DNA of 64,000 nt from an uncultured Parabacteroides sp. (lineage in GTDB: Bacteria > Bacteroidota > Bacteroidia > Bacteroidales > Tannerellaceae): positions 1 to 64,000 of the forward strand of contig NZ_CAJJWO010000001.1 of NCBI RefSeq assembly GCF_905196875.1, in the 5' to 3' direction. Made by a program: the position numbers and the translations under genes. The first letter of the stretch is position 1. Each line of letters opens with the position of its first letter. This document shows, one piece after another, positions 35,833 to 44,422 of this stretch. Below the pieces are notes generated by a model. The model did no database searches. It worked only from the letters and a program-made list of their open reading frames with translations, and was not told the origin of the DNA.

Positions 35833-37269
35833 ATGAGTATAAATCGTCGTAACTTTTTAAAAGGATCTCTTTTCGGAGCAGGGGTGGCTCTGACCGGCTT
35901 TACCAGTTGTTCTTCCGTAGATCAATCAGAGGCTGAAGTCACTGTAAGAGAATGCGTAGAAAAAGGGAAAAATAGAAAACAACTGTTCAATATGTGCGGC
36001 TATGCCGCCGATCCTATTCCGGTTGTCCGGATCGGTTATGTGGGAATAGGGAGCCGGGGAAGCTGGGCCGTAACTCGTATCCTCAATATCAAAGAAATAG
36101 AGGTAAGGGGATTGTGTGATCTTCGGGAAGAGGCTGTGAAAAAGAACCAGGAGACACTTAAAAAATTCAATAAACATCCGGCAAAGGAGTATTTTGGAGA
36201 TGAATATGCCTGGAAGAAGTTATGTGAGCAGGAAGATATTGATTTGATTTATATCGCTACTCCTTGGAAATGGCATACTCCCATAGCTGTGTATGCAATG
36301 GAATGCGGAAAGCATGTGGCAGTAGAAGTTCCGGCTGCAAAAACATTGGAAGAGTGCTGGCAGCTAGTTGAAACTTCTGAACGTACCAAAAAGCACTGTA
36401 TGCAACTGGAGAATTGCTGTTATGACTTTTTTGAGATTTTAACGGTAAACATGGTTCAAAAAGGATTGTTCGGAGAAGTTATTCATGGAGAGGGTGCCTA
36501 TATCCACGAATTACTGAGTGGCATGTTTGGAGAACCGGAATGGCCGGCATGGAGATGGGATGAAAATCATAAAAGTGGAAATCCCTATCCGACACATGGT
36601 CTGGGACCGGTATGCTGGGCTATGGATATCAATCGTGGCGACAAAATGGAATATCTGACTTCCATATCAACCGATGATTTCATGATGGGAGCAAAAGCGA
36701 AGGAATTGGCGGCTAAGAATGATTATTATAAACCGATGGCGGCAATGAAATATAGAGGCAATATGAACACAACGACTGTTCGTACAGCAAAAGGTAAAAC
36801 AATTATGATCCAACATGATGTAAGTACTCCTCATCCTTACGATCGTTTGCATGTACTGACTGGAACAAAAGGTTCTTGCCGTAAATATCCCGAACCTGGC
36901 AAAGTTGCATTTGGGCACGATTATATTTCGCAAGAGAAAATGGCAGAACTGGAAGAACAATATACTCCAGAAGTTGTTAAACACATTTCTGAAGTTGCCA
37001 AAATCATAGGAGGTCATGGAGGTATGGATTTTATTATGGATTGGAGAATGATCGATTGCTTACGTAACGGCTTGCCTTTGGATATGGATGTATATGATGC
37101 GGCAGCATGGTGTAGTATTACGCCATTAAGTTATTGGTCGGTAGCAAATCGCTCCAATTCAATTGATGTTCCGGATTTTACAGGAGGGTCTTGGAAAAAG
37201 AATCGTCCGGTGGATCTTTCTCTTCGTGGAGGTGGAAATACGAATGTTGTAGAACAACCGAAATCCTAA
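35833..37269 (+). CDS. GH109-type Gfo/Idh/MocA glycosidase, probable alpha-N-acetylgalactosaminidase
   Basis: Exported protein of 478 residues: a Tat-like signal (INRRNFLKGSLFGAGVAL) and a nearby Cys (GFTSC) that could be lipidated. The NAD-binding domain has RIGYVGIGSRGSWAV (about 66-80). The central part carries features I associate with GH109: CCYDFFEILTVNMVQKGLFG, EGAYIHELLSGMFG and NPYPTHGLGPVCWAMDINRG. GH109 enzymes use tightly bound NAD+ in a redox-assisted mechanism and remove alpha-GalNAc, for example from blood-group A or mucin O-glycans. It sits between susD and a GH20-like gene, consistent with host-glycan use. The family call is from motif memory; other Gfo/Idh activities remain possible. 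Confidence 0.8.
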   Translation: MSINRRNFLKGSLFGAGVALTGFTSCSSVDQSEAEVTVRECVEKGKNRKQLFNMCGYAADPIPVVRIGYVGIGSRGSWAVTRILNIKEIEVRGLCDLREEAVKKNQETLKKFNKHPAKEYFGDEYAWKKLCEQEDIDLIYIATPWKWHTPIAVYAMECGKHVAVEVPAAKTLEECWQLVETSERTKKHCMQLENCCYDFFEILTVNMVQKGLFGEVIHGEGAYIHELLSGMFGEPEWPAWRWDENHKSGNPYPTHGLGPVCWAMDINRGDKMEYLTSISTDDFMMGAKAKELAAKNDYYKPMAAMKYRGNMNTTTVRTAKGKTIMIQHDVSTPHPYDRLHVLTGTKGSCRKYPEPGKVAFGHDYISQEKMAELEEQYTPEVVKHISEVAKIIGGHGGMDFIMDWRMIDCLRNGLPLDMDVYDAAAWCSITPLSYWSVANRSNSIDVPDFTGGSWKKNRPVDLSLRGGGNTNVVEQPKS

Positions 37270-37276
37270 GTGCATT

Positions 37277-38416
37277 ATGAATAAGAAAATTTGTTATCAG
37301 ACATGTTTATTTTTATTCACGTTTTTCATGGGGGCTCAGGAGATATATTCACAAAAAGACGCTAAAGAGTGGAATAAATTACCGGTTAAAGCTCTTTTGC
37401 TAGCTCCTCCTGAACCAAGCCAAGTAAAATCATTCTGTCATTTTATCAGAGAAGCTTTGCCTAAAGAGGGTATTAATACCTTGGTTGTTCGATTTAAATA
37501 TAGATATAAATTTGAGTCTCATCCGGAATTGGCAGATACATTGGCACTGTCTAAAAGTGAAGTGAAACAGATAGTACAAGCCTGTAAGGATGTGGGTGTA
37601 CGTTTAATTCCTAAAATGAATCTGTTGGGACATCAATCGGAAGGAACACATGTAGAGCCATTACTTATCAAATATCCAGAGTTTGATGAGTCTCCTGGGG
37701 TTGATCCTCCTGTCCCATGGGTAGACGCTTACCCTCAGGGCGGATTCCTTTGTAAAAGCCTGTGCCCTCAACATCCGGATATATATAAAATTTTATTCCC
37801 TCTAATGGATGAGTTAATCGATGTTTGTGAGGCAGATGCTTTTCATGTAGGCTTGGATGAGGTTTGGATCATTGCCCATGAGAAATGCCCCAGATGTTTC
37901 GGAGGAGATCGGTCTGTAATTTATGCCGAACATGTGAGAAATCTTTATAACCACCTTAAGAGTAAAAGTTGCGAAATGTGGATGTGGGGAGATCGACTGA
38001 TCGATGGAAAAACAACGGGACTAGGAGCATGGCAAGCCAGTTTGTCTGATACACATAGGGCTATTGATTTGATCCCGAAAGATATAATGATTTGTGATTG
38101 GAAATATGAAGATGCTCCGCCTACACCTGAATATTTTGCCATAAAAGGATTTAATGTATTGGTCAGTACATTTTGGAAATCTGATGTTGCCGTAGAGCAA
38201 CTGAAAATGTTGGAAATGGTACGAAGAAACGGAGCTAAAGAAAGTTATTCTCCTATCCTGTCATCTAGGATGCAAGGAATATTCGCTACGTCTTGGGAAC
38301 CCGCCGAAAATTTTATAAATACTTATTACGGTCGACCGGCTAAGCGGGATAGCAAAGCAGCAAAAGCTTTTAAAACTATAATGGAGTATGTTCGAGTTTC
38401 CGAAAATAAGGACTGA
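37277..38416 (+). CDS. Secreted GH20-like glycoside hydrolase, PUL 2
   Basis: Exported protein of 379 residues with a signal peptide (TCLFLFTFFMGAQEIYSQ). It looks like a single TIM-barrel of the GH20 beta-hexosaminidase type. FHVGLDEVW (about 192-200) resembles the GH20 catalytic Asp-Glu pair (normally GGDE), and barrel-like strands include GVRLIPKMNLLGHQ and CEMWMWGDRL. It is shorter than canonical GH20 enzymes and lacks the usual N-terminal accessory domain. It begins 7 nt after the GH109 gene and ends the operon. Likely substrates are beta-linked GlcNAc or GalNAc ends (inference); it may be a distant, unclassified relative. Confidence 0.7.
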   Translation: MNKKICYQTCLFLFTFFMGAQEIYSQKDAKEWNKLPVKALLLAPPEPSQVKSFCHFIREALPKEGINTLVVRFKYRYKFESHPELADTLALSKSEVKQIVQACKDVGVRLIPKMNLLGHQSEGTHVEPLLIKYPEFDESPGVDPPVPWVDAYPQGGFLCKSLCPQHPDIYKILFPLMDELIDVCEADAFHVGLDEVWIIAHEKCPRCFGGDRSVIYAEHVRNLYNHLKSKSCEMWMWGDRLIDGKTTGLGAWQASLSDTHRAIDLIPKDIMICDWKYEDAPPTPEYFAIKGFNVLVSTFWKSDVAVEQLKMLEMVRRNGAKESYSPILSSRMQGIFATSWEPAENFINTYYGRPAKRDSKAAKAFKTIMEYVRVSENKD

Positions 38417-38438
38417 CTAGAATGTGAGATAAGCTGAT

Positions 38439-38485
38439 AAAAAAGGAGCCGTCTAACAACCAAATCTTAGATAATCTCCTTTTTT
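38439..38485 (+). terminator. Intrinsic terminator at the end of PUL 2
   Basis: Arms AAAAAAGGAG and CTCCTTTTTT with a long loop; the T run belongs to the second arm. It lies 22 nt behind the GH20-like stop. Confidence 0.65.
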
Positions 38486-38494
38486 AATTAGGAG

Positions 38495-38525
38495 GTTGTG
38501 TCAAAACGCTGGCACAACTTTTTTC
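38495..38525 (+). terminator. Second intrinsic terminator, PUL 2 / fic gap
   Basis: GTTGTG...CACAAC stem (38495-38500 and 38513-38518) followed by a seven-T run on the plus strand. It lies between convergent genes and backs up the terminator at 38439-38485. Confidence 0.6.
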
Positions 38526-38563
38526 GTTATTAATATACGAAGGGTTGGCTTGATGTGGAGGTT

Positions 38564-39325
38564 TCATTTTATAATCTGAATATACCGCTGCAATGCTTCT
38601 TTTTCAGCCTCAGCTACCAAGATATAAAAATCATTCGGTTCATGCTCCGTATGTGACTTTTCTAAAGCCTTATAATATTGCAATTTCTTGTCATTATCAC
38701 CTTTCAGCGTAACAAGGGTATAACCATGCAGTAAAAGGTAAAGGTTCATCAAAAGACGGCATGTTCGCCCGTTTCCGTCGATAAACGGATGTATCCTGAC
38801 AAGTTCGTCATGTAAGTACCCTGCTATTATTACCGGGTGTATGCCTTCTTTCTCCATTTGCTGAAACTTTAAAATAAAATCTTCCATTTGTTTCTCAATG
38901 AGATATGGTTGAGGTGGCATGTGAGTACTCCCCGTTATCATTACCGGCACAGTCCGATAACGACCGGCATTCTCCCGGTTAATGCCATGCAGCACGATAG
39001 CGTGGATTTCCTTAATTGTCCGCTCGCTTATCTCTATCTTCTGCTGGGCAATATCTTTGATAAAATCGATAGCCTGCGCATGGTTGATAGCTTCCAGGTG
39101 TTCTCGCATAGATTTACCGGATATGGTTACGCCCTCATTCACAACAAGGGCCGTCTCCTGCAAGGTAAGCGTATTTCCTTCTATTCGGTTACTTTCATAG
39201 GTATACTCCATTTCAAGAGCATCCTCGATCTTTTTCAAGGCTTCCGGGGGCAATGGACGTAAAGTAGACAGTTCCGCTTTAAGAGAATCCACTTCTTGTA
39301 ATACGATACTTAGATCTTCAATCAT
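38564..39325 (-). CDS. Fic-domain protein (probable AMP transferase, class II)
   Basis: Protein of 253 residues that probably transfers AMP from ATP to a protein hydroxyl. The Fic core (about 105-220) holds the complete motif HPFIDGNGRTCRLL, with catalytic His and the anion-binding loop. An inhibitory-helix motif of the S/T-x-x-x-E-G/N type precedes it (SNRIEGN, about residue 39), placing it in class II with the autoinhibitory helix N-terminal to the Fic core. It stands alone, with no antitoxin partner, convergent with PUL 2. Target unknown. Confidence 0.9.
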   Translation of the reverse strand: MIEDLSIVLQEVDSLKAELSTLRPLPPEALKKIEDALEMEYTYESNRIEGNTLTLQETALVVNEGVTISGKSMREHLEAINHAQAIDFIKDIAQQKIEISERTIKEIHAIVLHGINRENAGRYRTVPVMITGSTHMPPQPYLIEKQMEDFILKFQQMEKEGIHPVIIAGYLHDELVRIHPFIDGNGRTCRLLMNLYLLLHGYTLVTLKGDNDKKLQYYKALEKSHTEHEPNDFYILVAEAEKEALQRYIQIIK

Positions 39326-39374
39326 GATTATTCGATTTTAATGTTGATGCTTTTCCCAGTACAACAAAACAAAA

Positions 39375-39402
39375 AAGGCTTTGCAGTCACCTACAAAGCC
39401 TT
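39375..39402 (-). terminator. Intrinsic terminator behind the tRNA gene
   Basis: Perfect 9-bp arms AAGGCTTTG / CAAAGCCTT, followed on the minus strand by a T-rich run (39374-39361). It would end the prfB-tRNA transcript. Confidence 0.8.
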
Positions 39403-39415
39403 CATTTTCCACCGG

Positions 39416-39489
39416 TGGTCCCACTTGGGCTTGAACCAAGGACTCCCTGATTATGAGTCAGGTGCTCTAACCAACTGAGCTATAGGACC
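39416..39489 (-). tRNA. tRNA with CAT anticodon (elongator Met, or Ile2)
   Basis: Cloverleaf of 74 nt on the minus strand: acceptor arm GGTCCTA pairing with TGGGACC, D-loop TAGCTCAGTTGGTTAGAGCA, anticodon arm CCTGA-CTCATAA-TCAGG with anticodon CAT, and T-arm with GGTTCAAGCC. The discriminator base is A and CCA is not fully encoded (CCG follows). It lacks initiator-tRNA features, so it is elongator tRNA-Met or the lysidine-modified tRNA-Ile2; sequence alone does not settle which. It lies 80 nt downstream of prfB. Confidence 0.92.
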
Positions 39490-39569
39490 GGTATTTCAGA
39501 GGGTTACTCTGAAATCGGGTGCAATATTACGACATTTAATCGGATTTTGCAAGTATTCTCGTGAAAACT

Positions 39570-40695
39570 TTACTTTTCAGCAGCTTCCTCACCACCAAAT
39601 TCCATCAGATAAGCCTTGATGAATTCGTCGATCTTACCATCCATAACACCGTTCACATCAGAAGTCTGATAGTTGGTACGGTGGTCTTTCACACGTCGGT
39701 CGTCAAAAACGTAGCTACGAATCTGTGATCCCCATTCGATCTTTTTCTTACCGGCTTCGATCTTGGCTTGCTCAGCCATACGATGTTTCAACTCCTTATC
39801 ATACAGGATAGAACGCAACTGACGCATAGCATTTTCACGGTTCTTAGGCTGGTCGCGCGTTTCCGTGTTTTCTATCAGGATCTCTTCCTCCTCACCTGTG
39901 TAAGGATCTTTAAACTGGTAACGCAGACGAACGCCAGATTCCACCTTATTTACATTCTGTCCACCGGCCCCTCCCGAACGGAACGTATCCCACGAAATTG
40001 CCGCAGTTTCAATCTTCACTTCGATCGTATCATCCACCAACGGAGTGACAAACACGGAAGCGAAAGAAGTCATACGTTTTCCCTGTGCATTATAGGGAGA
40101 GACACGAACCAGGCGATGTACACCATTCTCACTTTTCAGGTAACCGAATGCATAATCACCTTCGATATTGATCGTCACCGTTTTTATACCGGCTTCATCC
40201 CCTTCCTGTAAGTTGGCGATAGAGACTTTATAATTATTGGATTCAGCATAACGCAGATACATACGCATCAGCATAGAAGCCCAGTCCTGACTTTCGGTAC
40301 CGCCGGCTCCGGAGTTGATCTTAAGGACACAACTCATTTGATCTGCCTCATCACGAAGCATATTCCGGAATTCCAGGTTTTCTACCAGTTCCAACGCCTT
40401 GTTGTAAGCTGCATCAACCTCAGCTTCAGTGATAATTTCCTCTTTTACATAATCATAAGACAACTGCAACTCTTCTGCGGCATCATGAACCTCGTTATAA
40501 AGTTCAATCCACTTTTTCAGTTCCCTCACTTTTTTCATCTGAGCCTCTGCTCGCTTGGCATCCTCCCAGAAACCGGGGTCCTGCGTACGCAATTCTTCTT
40601 CTTCTAACTGGATGGTCTTACCATCTATGTCAAAGATACCCCCTCAGCGCGAGCTCGCGCTCCAACACATTCTGTAGTTGGTCTGATGTTATCAT
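39570..40695 (-). CDS. prfB: Peptide chain release factor 2, with programmed +1 frameshift
   Basis: Release factor for UGA and UAA, about 374 residues after frameshifting. A 21-codon first frame starts at the ATG at 40695 (MITSDQLQNVLERELALRGY) and ends CTT TGA at 40635-40630. The slip site is the classic one: an internal Shine-Dalgarno-like AGGGGG, then TATCTTTGAC. Skipping the T at 40632 joins GAC (40631) to the long frame, which ends at 39570. The body has the GGQ peptidyl-hydrolysis motif (SGGAGGQNVNKVESGVRL) and a tripeptide anticodon region. RF2 shortage favours the shift, so the protein regulates its own level. It should be annotated as two joined segments, not as a pseudogene. Confidence 0.97.
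40629..40646 (-). promoter_or_regulatory. Programmed frameshift site of prfB
   Basis: On the minus strand AGGGGGTATCTTTGAC: a Shine-Dalgarno-like purine run, the slippery CTT codon and the in-frame UGA read poorly when RF2 is scarce. Confidence 0.95.
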
Positions 40696-40722
40696 ACTCT
40701 TGTTCTTCTTTTAAATTTTGTG

Positions 40723-40730
40723 CAAAGATA
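40723..40730 (-). promoter_or_regulatory. -7 box of prfB
   Basis: TATCTTTG on the minus strand, 27 nt upstream of the ATG at 40695, just behind the acyl-CoA ligase stop. Confidence 0.5.
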
Positions 40731-40747
40731 GAAAATTAATCGTCAGT

Positions 40748-42556
40748 TTACTCTGCATACATAGCTTCAATCTGATCGGCATATTTCTGCAGGACAACCG
40801 GACGTCGTAATTTCAAGGTATCGGTTAGCTCACGCCCTTCCATAGTAAACGGTTGGGGAAGCAAAGTAAATCGTTTGATCTTTTCATAAGAAGCCAGGTT
40901 CTTCTGATGTTCTTCAATATGAGATTCTATCAGACGAATAATATCATTGTTGGTAACCAATTCTTCACGACAGCCGTATATTATACCTTTCTTCTCAGCA
41001 TACTCTTCCAATAAAGAATAAGCCGGAACAATCAAAGCACTGACAAACTTACGCTGATCGCCGATAACAGCAATCTGCTCGATATATTTATCGCTGCTCA
41101 TCTCCATCTCGATGGCCTGGGGAGCAATGTATTTACCGTTGGATGTTTTATAAAGGTCCTTGATGCGCTCTGTAAAGAACAACACATTACCTTCCAGGCG
41201 TCCGGCATCTCCTGTACGAAAAAATCCGTCTTCCGTAAACGAACGGGCGTTTTCTTCCGGCTTGTTATAATATCCAGTTGTTACCGTCTTACCTTTTACC
41301 AGGATTTCACCATTGCTTTCATCTATTTTTACTTCCACCCCCGGCATGATCTCACCGATAGAACCAAACTGGAAACCTATCTCCGGATAGAAACATACGG
41401 TTGCCGTAGTCTCACTCAAGCCATAGCCATAAACAATAGGGATATTAACAGACTGCAGAAATTCGTTCACTGTATCAGACAAAGGAGCCCCGGCCACAGG
41501 AAACAGACGTCCTCTTTCAATACCCAGCACCTTCTTCAACAAAGTGAAAACAGTCTTGTCATAAAATTTAAACTTGGATTTCAAGCAGAAAGGCGCCTTC
41601 AGTCCCTTATTCTTATATTCCAGATTATATAAACGTCCTGTTTCGATCGCATCCAGAAAGATCTTTTTCATAAAAGGAGCAGAAGAATTAATCTTCTCAT
41701 GAACTCCCACATATACTTTTTCCCAGAAACGAGGCACATTACACATCAAGGTTGGATGAACCTCCGGTAATGTTTTCTGGATCTGCTTAGGGTCCTGATT
41801 GATAGCGATCTTCACACCTTTATGCAGACAATAATACGTCCAGGCCTTTTCAAAGATATGAGTCAAAGGCAGAAAACACATCGACGTATCCTTGTCGTTC
41901 ACCATCGGCAGACGAATATCATGGATGCGCATCGCTTCCAGATAATTGAAATGATGAAGAATAACCCCTTTCGATTCACCGGTGGTACCAGAGGTATACA
42001 TGATAGTTGCCACATCGTCGGGAGTAGCCTCATTTGTACGGATCTTTACAGTAGTCTCTGCATGTGCATTATCCCCCAAACGCAAAAAATCATTGAAATA
42101 AATGGACGTTTTATCGTCCGGATTCAATTTAACGGCAGAGTCAAATACCACCAGACGCTTTAACACAGATGATTCTTTCTGGACCTTAAAGGCATTATTA
42201 TATTGCAGCTGTTCGCCCACAAACAAGGTGTGTATATTCGCATCATTAATAATATATTCTATCTGGGCCGGAGAATTAGTGGCATACATGGGGATAGAGA
42301 TTACCCGGTTGCCATAAGCACCGAAGTCTGTAAACAGGCATTGGGGCATGTTCTGAGAATAAATACCAATCTTTTCCTGTACCTCTATTCCAAACTCTGC
42401 CATTGCTTTTGCAGTAAGCATTACATACTCAGAGAAATCTTTCCATGAGATCTTTAACCATTTCCCGCTTTCATTATCGCGGTATTTCAAAGCTGTACGC
42501 GAGCCATATTTTTCAGCCTGCTTATGAATTAATTCAGCGTAGTGGTAATAAACCAT
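40748..42556 (-). CDS. Long-chain fatty acid-CoA ligase (AMP-binding)
   Basis: ANL-superfamily adenylating enzyme of 602 residues that activates fatty acids to acyl-CoA. The AMP-binding P-loop-like motif is IMYTSGTTGESKGVILHHF (about 185-203). Other core motifs are YGYGLSETTATVCFYPEIG (about 380) and GFFRTGDAGRLEGNVLFFTE (about 440-459), with the family's late Lys region IKRFTLLPQPFTME near the end. The length matches bacterial FadD-type (FAA1-like) enzymes. It is divergent from padR; a -7 box TACTTTTG is at 42589-42582 on the minus strand. Confidence 0.93.
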   Translation of the reverse strand: MVYYHYAELIHKQAEKYGSRTALKYRDNESGKWLKISWKDFSEYVMLTAKAMAEFGIEVQEKIGIYSQNMPQCLFTDFGAYGNRVISIPMYATNSPAQIEYIINDANIHTLFVGEQLQYNNAFKVQKESSVLKRLVVFDSAVKLNPDDKTSIYFNDFLRLGDNAHAETTVKIRTNEATPDDVATIMYTSGTTGESKGVILHHFNYLEAMRIHDIRLPMVNDKDTSMCFLPLTHIFEKAWTYYCLHKGVKIAINQDPKQIQKTLPEVHPTLMCNVPRFWEKVYVGVHEKINSSAPFMKKIFLDAIETGRLYNLEYKNKGLKAPFCLKSKFKFYDKTVFTLLKKVLGIERGRLFPVAGAPLSDTVNEFLQSVNIPIVYGYGLSETTATVCFYPEIGFQFGSIGEIMPGVEVKIDESNGEILVKGKTVTTGYYNKPEENARSFTEDGFFRTGDAGRLEGNVLFFTERIKDLYKTSNGKYIAPQAIEMEMSSDKYIEQIAVIGDQRKFVSALIVPAYSLLEEYAEKKGIIYGCREELVTNNDIIRLIESHIEEHQKNLASYEKIKRFTLLPQPFTMEGRELTDTLKLRRPVVLQKYADQIEAMYAE

Positions 42557-42720
42557 AAATCTTCTTTTTGAGTTGATACAACAAAAGTACGGCTTTCCTA
42601 CTGAATAGCAACAGATTCCCTCCTTTTTTTACACACAATCGCTCTTTTTGTGCAAAAAGCATTCCCGACATATTACAGACACAACAGAAAAAGCATGTTA
42701 AAATAGAATAAACATAGTAG

Positions 42721-42751
42721 TATGTATTGCATAGTACATAGGCAATACATA
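42721..42751. promoter_or_regulatory. Probable PadR operator (inverted repeat)
   Basis: Perfect 10-bp arms TATGTATTGC (42721-42730) and GCAATACATA (42742-42751) around an 11-nt spacer. The ATGT...ACAT ends fit PadR-family sites. It overlaps the -7 box TATATTTG (42750-42757) of the padR gene, so it would suit autorepression. Confidence 0.65.
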
Positions 42752-42757
42752 TATTTG
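42750..42757 (+). promoter_or_regulatory. -7 box of the padR-pspC operon
   Basis: TATATTTG, 19 nt upstream of the ATG at 42777. A TTGC in the first operator arm could serve as a weak -33 element. Confidence 0.6.
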
Positions 42758-42776
42758 CATCATAAAACTATAAGAG

Positions 42777-43103
42777 ATGAATGCAGAGAACGTAAAATCA
42801 CAAATGAGAAAAGGGACACTGGAGTATTGCATCCTCCTGCTTCTCAAGAAAGAGCCAGCTTACACCTCTGACATTATTCAGAAGTTACAAGAGGCTAAAT
42901 TGATTGTAGTTGAAGGCACCTTATATCCCCTTTTAACCCGGTTAAAGAACAGCGAATTATTAAGTTATCAGTGGATAGAATCGACTCAGGGACCGCCTCG
43001 CAAGTATTATCAACTCACAGAGAAAGGTGAAGAATTTCTCGGAGAACTGGAAAACTCCTGGCAGGAACTAAACGAAACAATCAACCACATCAGAAACAAT
43101 TAA
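42777..43103 (+). CDS. PadR-family transcriptional regulator
   Basis: Small winged-helix repressor of 108 residues. Visible family pattern: KGTLEYCILLLLKKEPAYTS at the N-terminus, VVEGTLYPLLTRLKNSELLS in the recognition-helix and wing region, and RKYYQLTEKGEEFL. It is followed after 12 nt by the PspC-domain membrane protein, a common pairing in Bacteroidetes, and an operator-like inverted repeat overlaps its promoter. Confidence 0.93.
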   Translation: MNAENVKSQMRKGTLEYCILLLLKKEPAYTSDIIQKLQEAKLIVVEGTLYPLLTRLKNSELLSYQWIESTQGPPRKYYQLTEKGEEFLGELENSWQELNETINHIRNN

Positions 43104-43115
43104 AACAGCAAAACA

Positions 43116-44210
43116 ATGAAGAAGACACTTACTGTTAATTTGGGAGGAACAGTTTTCCACATTGACGAAGATGCATATCAGCTATTAGATAAATATCTCT
43201 CCAATTTGCGTATACATTTCCGTAAAGAAGAGGGATCCGAAGAGATCATGAACGATTTCGAAATGCGTATATCCGAACTTTTTGGTGAACGGGTCCGTCT
43301 GGGTCATGAAGTCATCACGATCGAACATGTCGAAGAGGTCATCAACCGCATGGGAAAACCGGAGGAGATATTTGAAGAAGAGAAAGAAGATGAAAAAGAG
43401 ACTACGGGTAAACGCGTATTCCAGGAACAGGTCATTACCGGTAAGAAAAAACTAATGCGTGATCCCGACAACCGGGTGATCGGTGGAGTTGCAGCCGGCA
43501 TTGCCGCTTATATGGGGTGGGATGCCACAGCTGTCAGACTAGCTATGATCCTACTGCTCTTTATTCCTTTCGTACATTGGATGGCTATTTTATATATCAT
43601 TCTTTGGCTGGTAATGCCGTTAGCAAGAACAGCTGCCGACCGATTAATCATGCGGGGAAAAAGCGTCACACTTGAAACCATTGGACAAACTGTTACAGAC
43701 GGTTTTGAAAAGGTATCAAATAACGTAAACGATTATATCAGCTCGGATAAGCCAAGAAGTTTTTTTCAAAAAATAGCTGACCTGTTTGTTACAGTGTTTG
43801 GCTTCATCCTGAAATTCGGTGCTATATTAGCGGGTATTATCCTATTACCCCCTCTCCTACTCGTTGTATTCATATTATTCATTGTAACGGTCGCATTACT
43901 CGGAGGCGGAGCCAGTGTTCTGTATCACCTTTCACCGTTCGGAATGGATTTATATAACGGAGAGCCTGTTTATATGGTCATCATTGGTTGCATTGGTACT
44001 ATATTATTGATAGGCATACCGGCAATCTCCCTGCTTTATGCCATATGCGGACAACTGTTCAATCTGAAACCGCTTCCCAATTCCGCTAAATGGACACTGC
44101 TTGTCTTATGGATAATTGCATTGATCGGTTGCGTGATCTACTTTGTACATGTTGGATTACCGGCTCTTACTCCTTATTTCTGGCAAAACGGTTACTCTAT
44201 ACATATATAG
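43116..44210 (+). CDS. PspC-domain membrane protein
   Basis: Inner-membrane protein of 364 residues. A cytoplasmic N-terminal domain of about 90 residues (KKTLTVNLGGTVFHIDEDAY) is followed by an acidic linker, the PspC domain (about 108-168; KKLMRDPDNRVIGGVAAGIA, ILLLFIPFVHWMAILYIILW) and several more membrane segments (about 225-360). PspC proteins are linked to envelope stress responses; here the partner is a PadR regulator rather than PspF. The exact role is unknown. Confidence 0.88.
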   Translation: MKKTLTVNLGGTVFHIDEDAYQLLDKYLSNLRIHFRKEEGSEEIMNDFEMRISELFGERVRLGHEVITIEHVEEVINRMGKPEEIFEEEKEDEKETTGKRVFQEQVITGKKKLMRDPDNRVIGGVAAGIAAYMGWDATAVRLAMILLLFIPFVHWMAILYIILWLVMPLARTAADRLIMRGKSVTLETIGQTVTDGFEKVSNNVNDYISSDKPRSFFQKIADLFVTVFGFILKFGAILAGIILLPPLLLVVFILFIVTVALLGGGASVLYHLSPFGMDLYNGEPVYMVIIGCIGTILLIGIPAISLLYAICGQLFNLKPLPNSAKWTLLVLWIIALIGCVIYFVHVGLPALTPYFWQNGYSIHI

Positions 44211-44250
44211 AAGGAAATAAAATGATTGGCGTTTAAAATGTGTGTTTAAA

Positions 44251-44286
44251 AAAGAAGGCCGCTCTGTCTCAGAGGGGCCTTTCTTC
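44251..44286 (+). terminator. Probable terminator of the padR-pspC operon
   Basis: GC-rich stem (AAGGCC..CTCTG / CAGAG..GGCCTT) 40 nt behind the pspC stop, with a short pyrimidine-rich tail. Confidence 0.6.
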
Positions 44287-44334
44287 TAAGGTTAACAAAT
44301 TTATGAGTAAAAACCACTAATGAATCATTTAAAA

Positions 44335-44379
44335 AACCACTATCTCCGAGCCCCTTGAGGTGACACAGAAATAGTGGTT
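44335..44379 (-). terminator. Intrinsic terminator of the greA-HIT transcript
   Basis: Perfect 9-bp arms AACCACTAT / ATAGTGGTT; on the minus strand the stem is followed by six T residues (44334-44329). Confidence 0.75.
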
Positions 44380-44422
44380 ACAAATATACGTATTATTTTC
44401 AATAAAAAAAGACTTTGACCAA

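Noticed and set aside
38495..38525. Insertion-sequence end remnant
   Set aside because: The GTTGTGTCAAAAC motif resembles some IS ends, but it is a short hairpin with a T run, without target duplication or transposase.
39570..40695. prfB as a frameshifted pseudogene
   Set aside because: The break coincides exactly with the conserved RF2 autoregulatory slip site.
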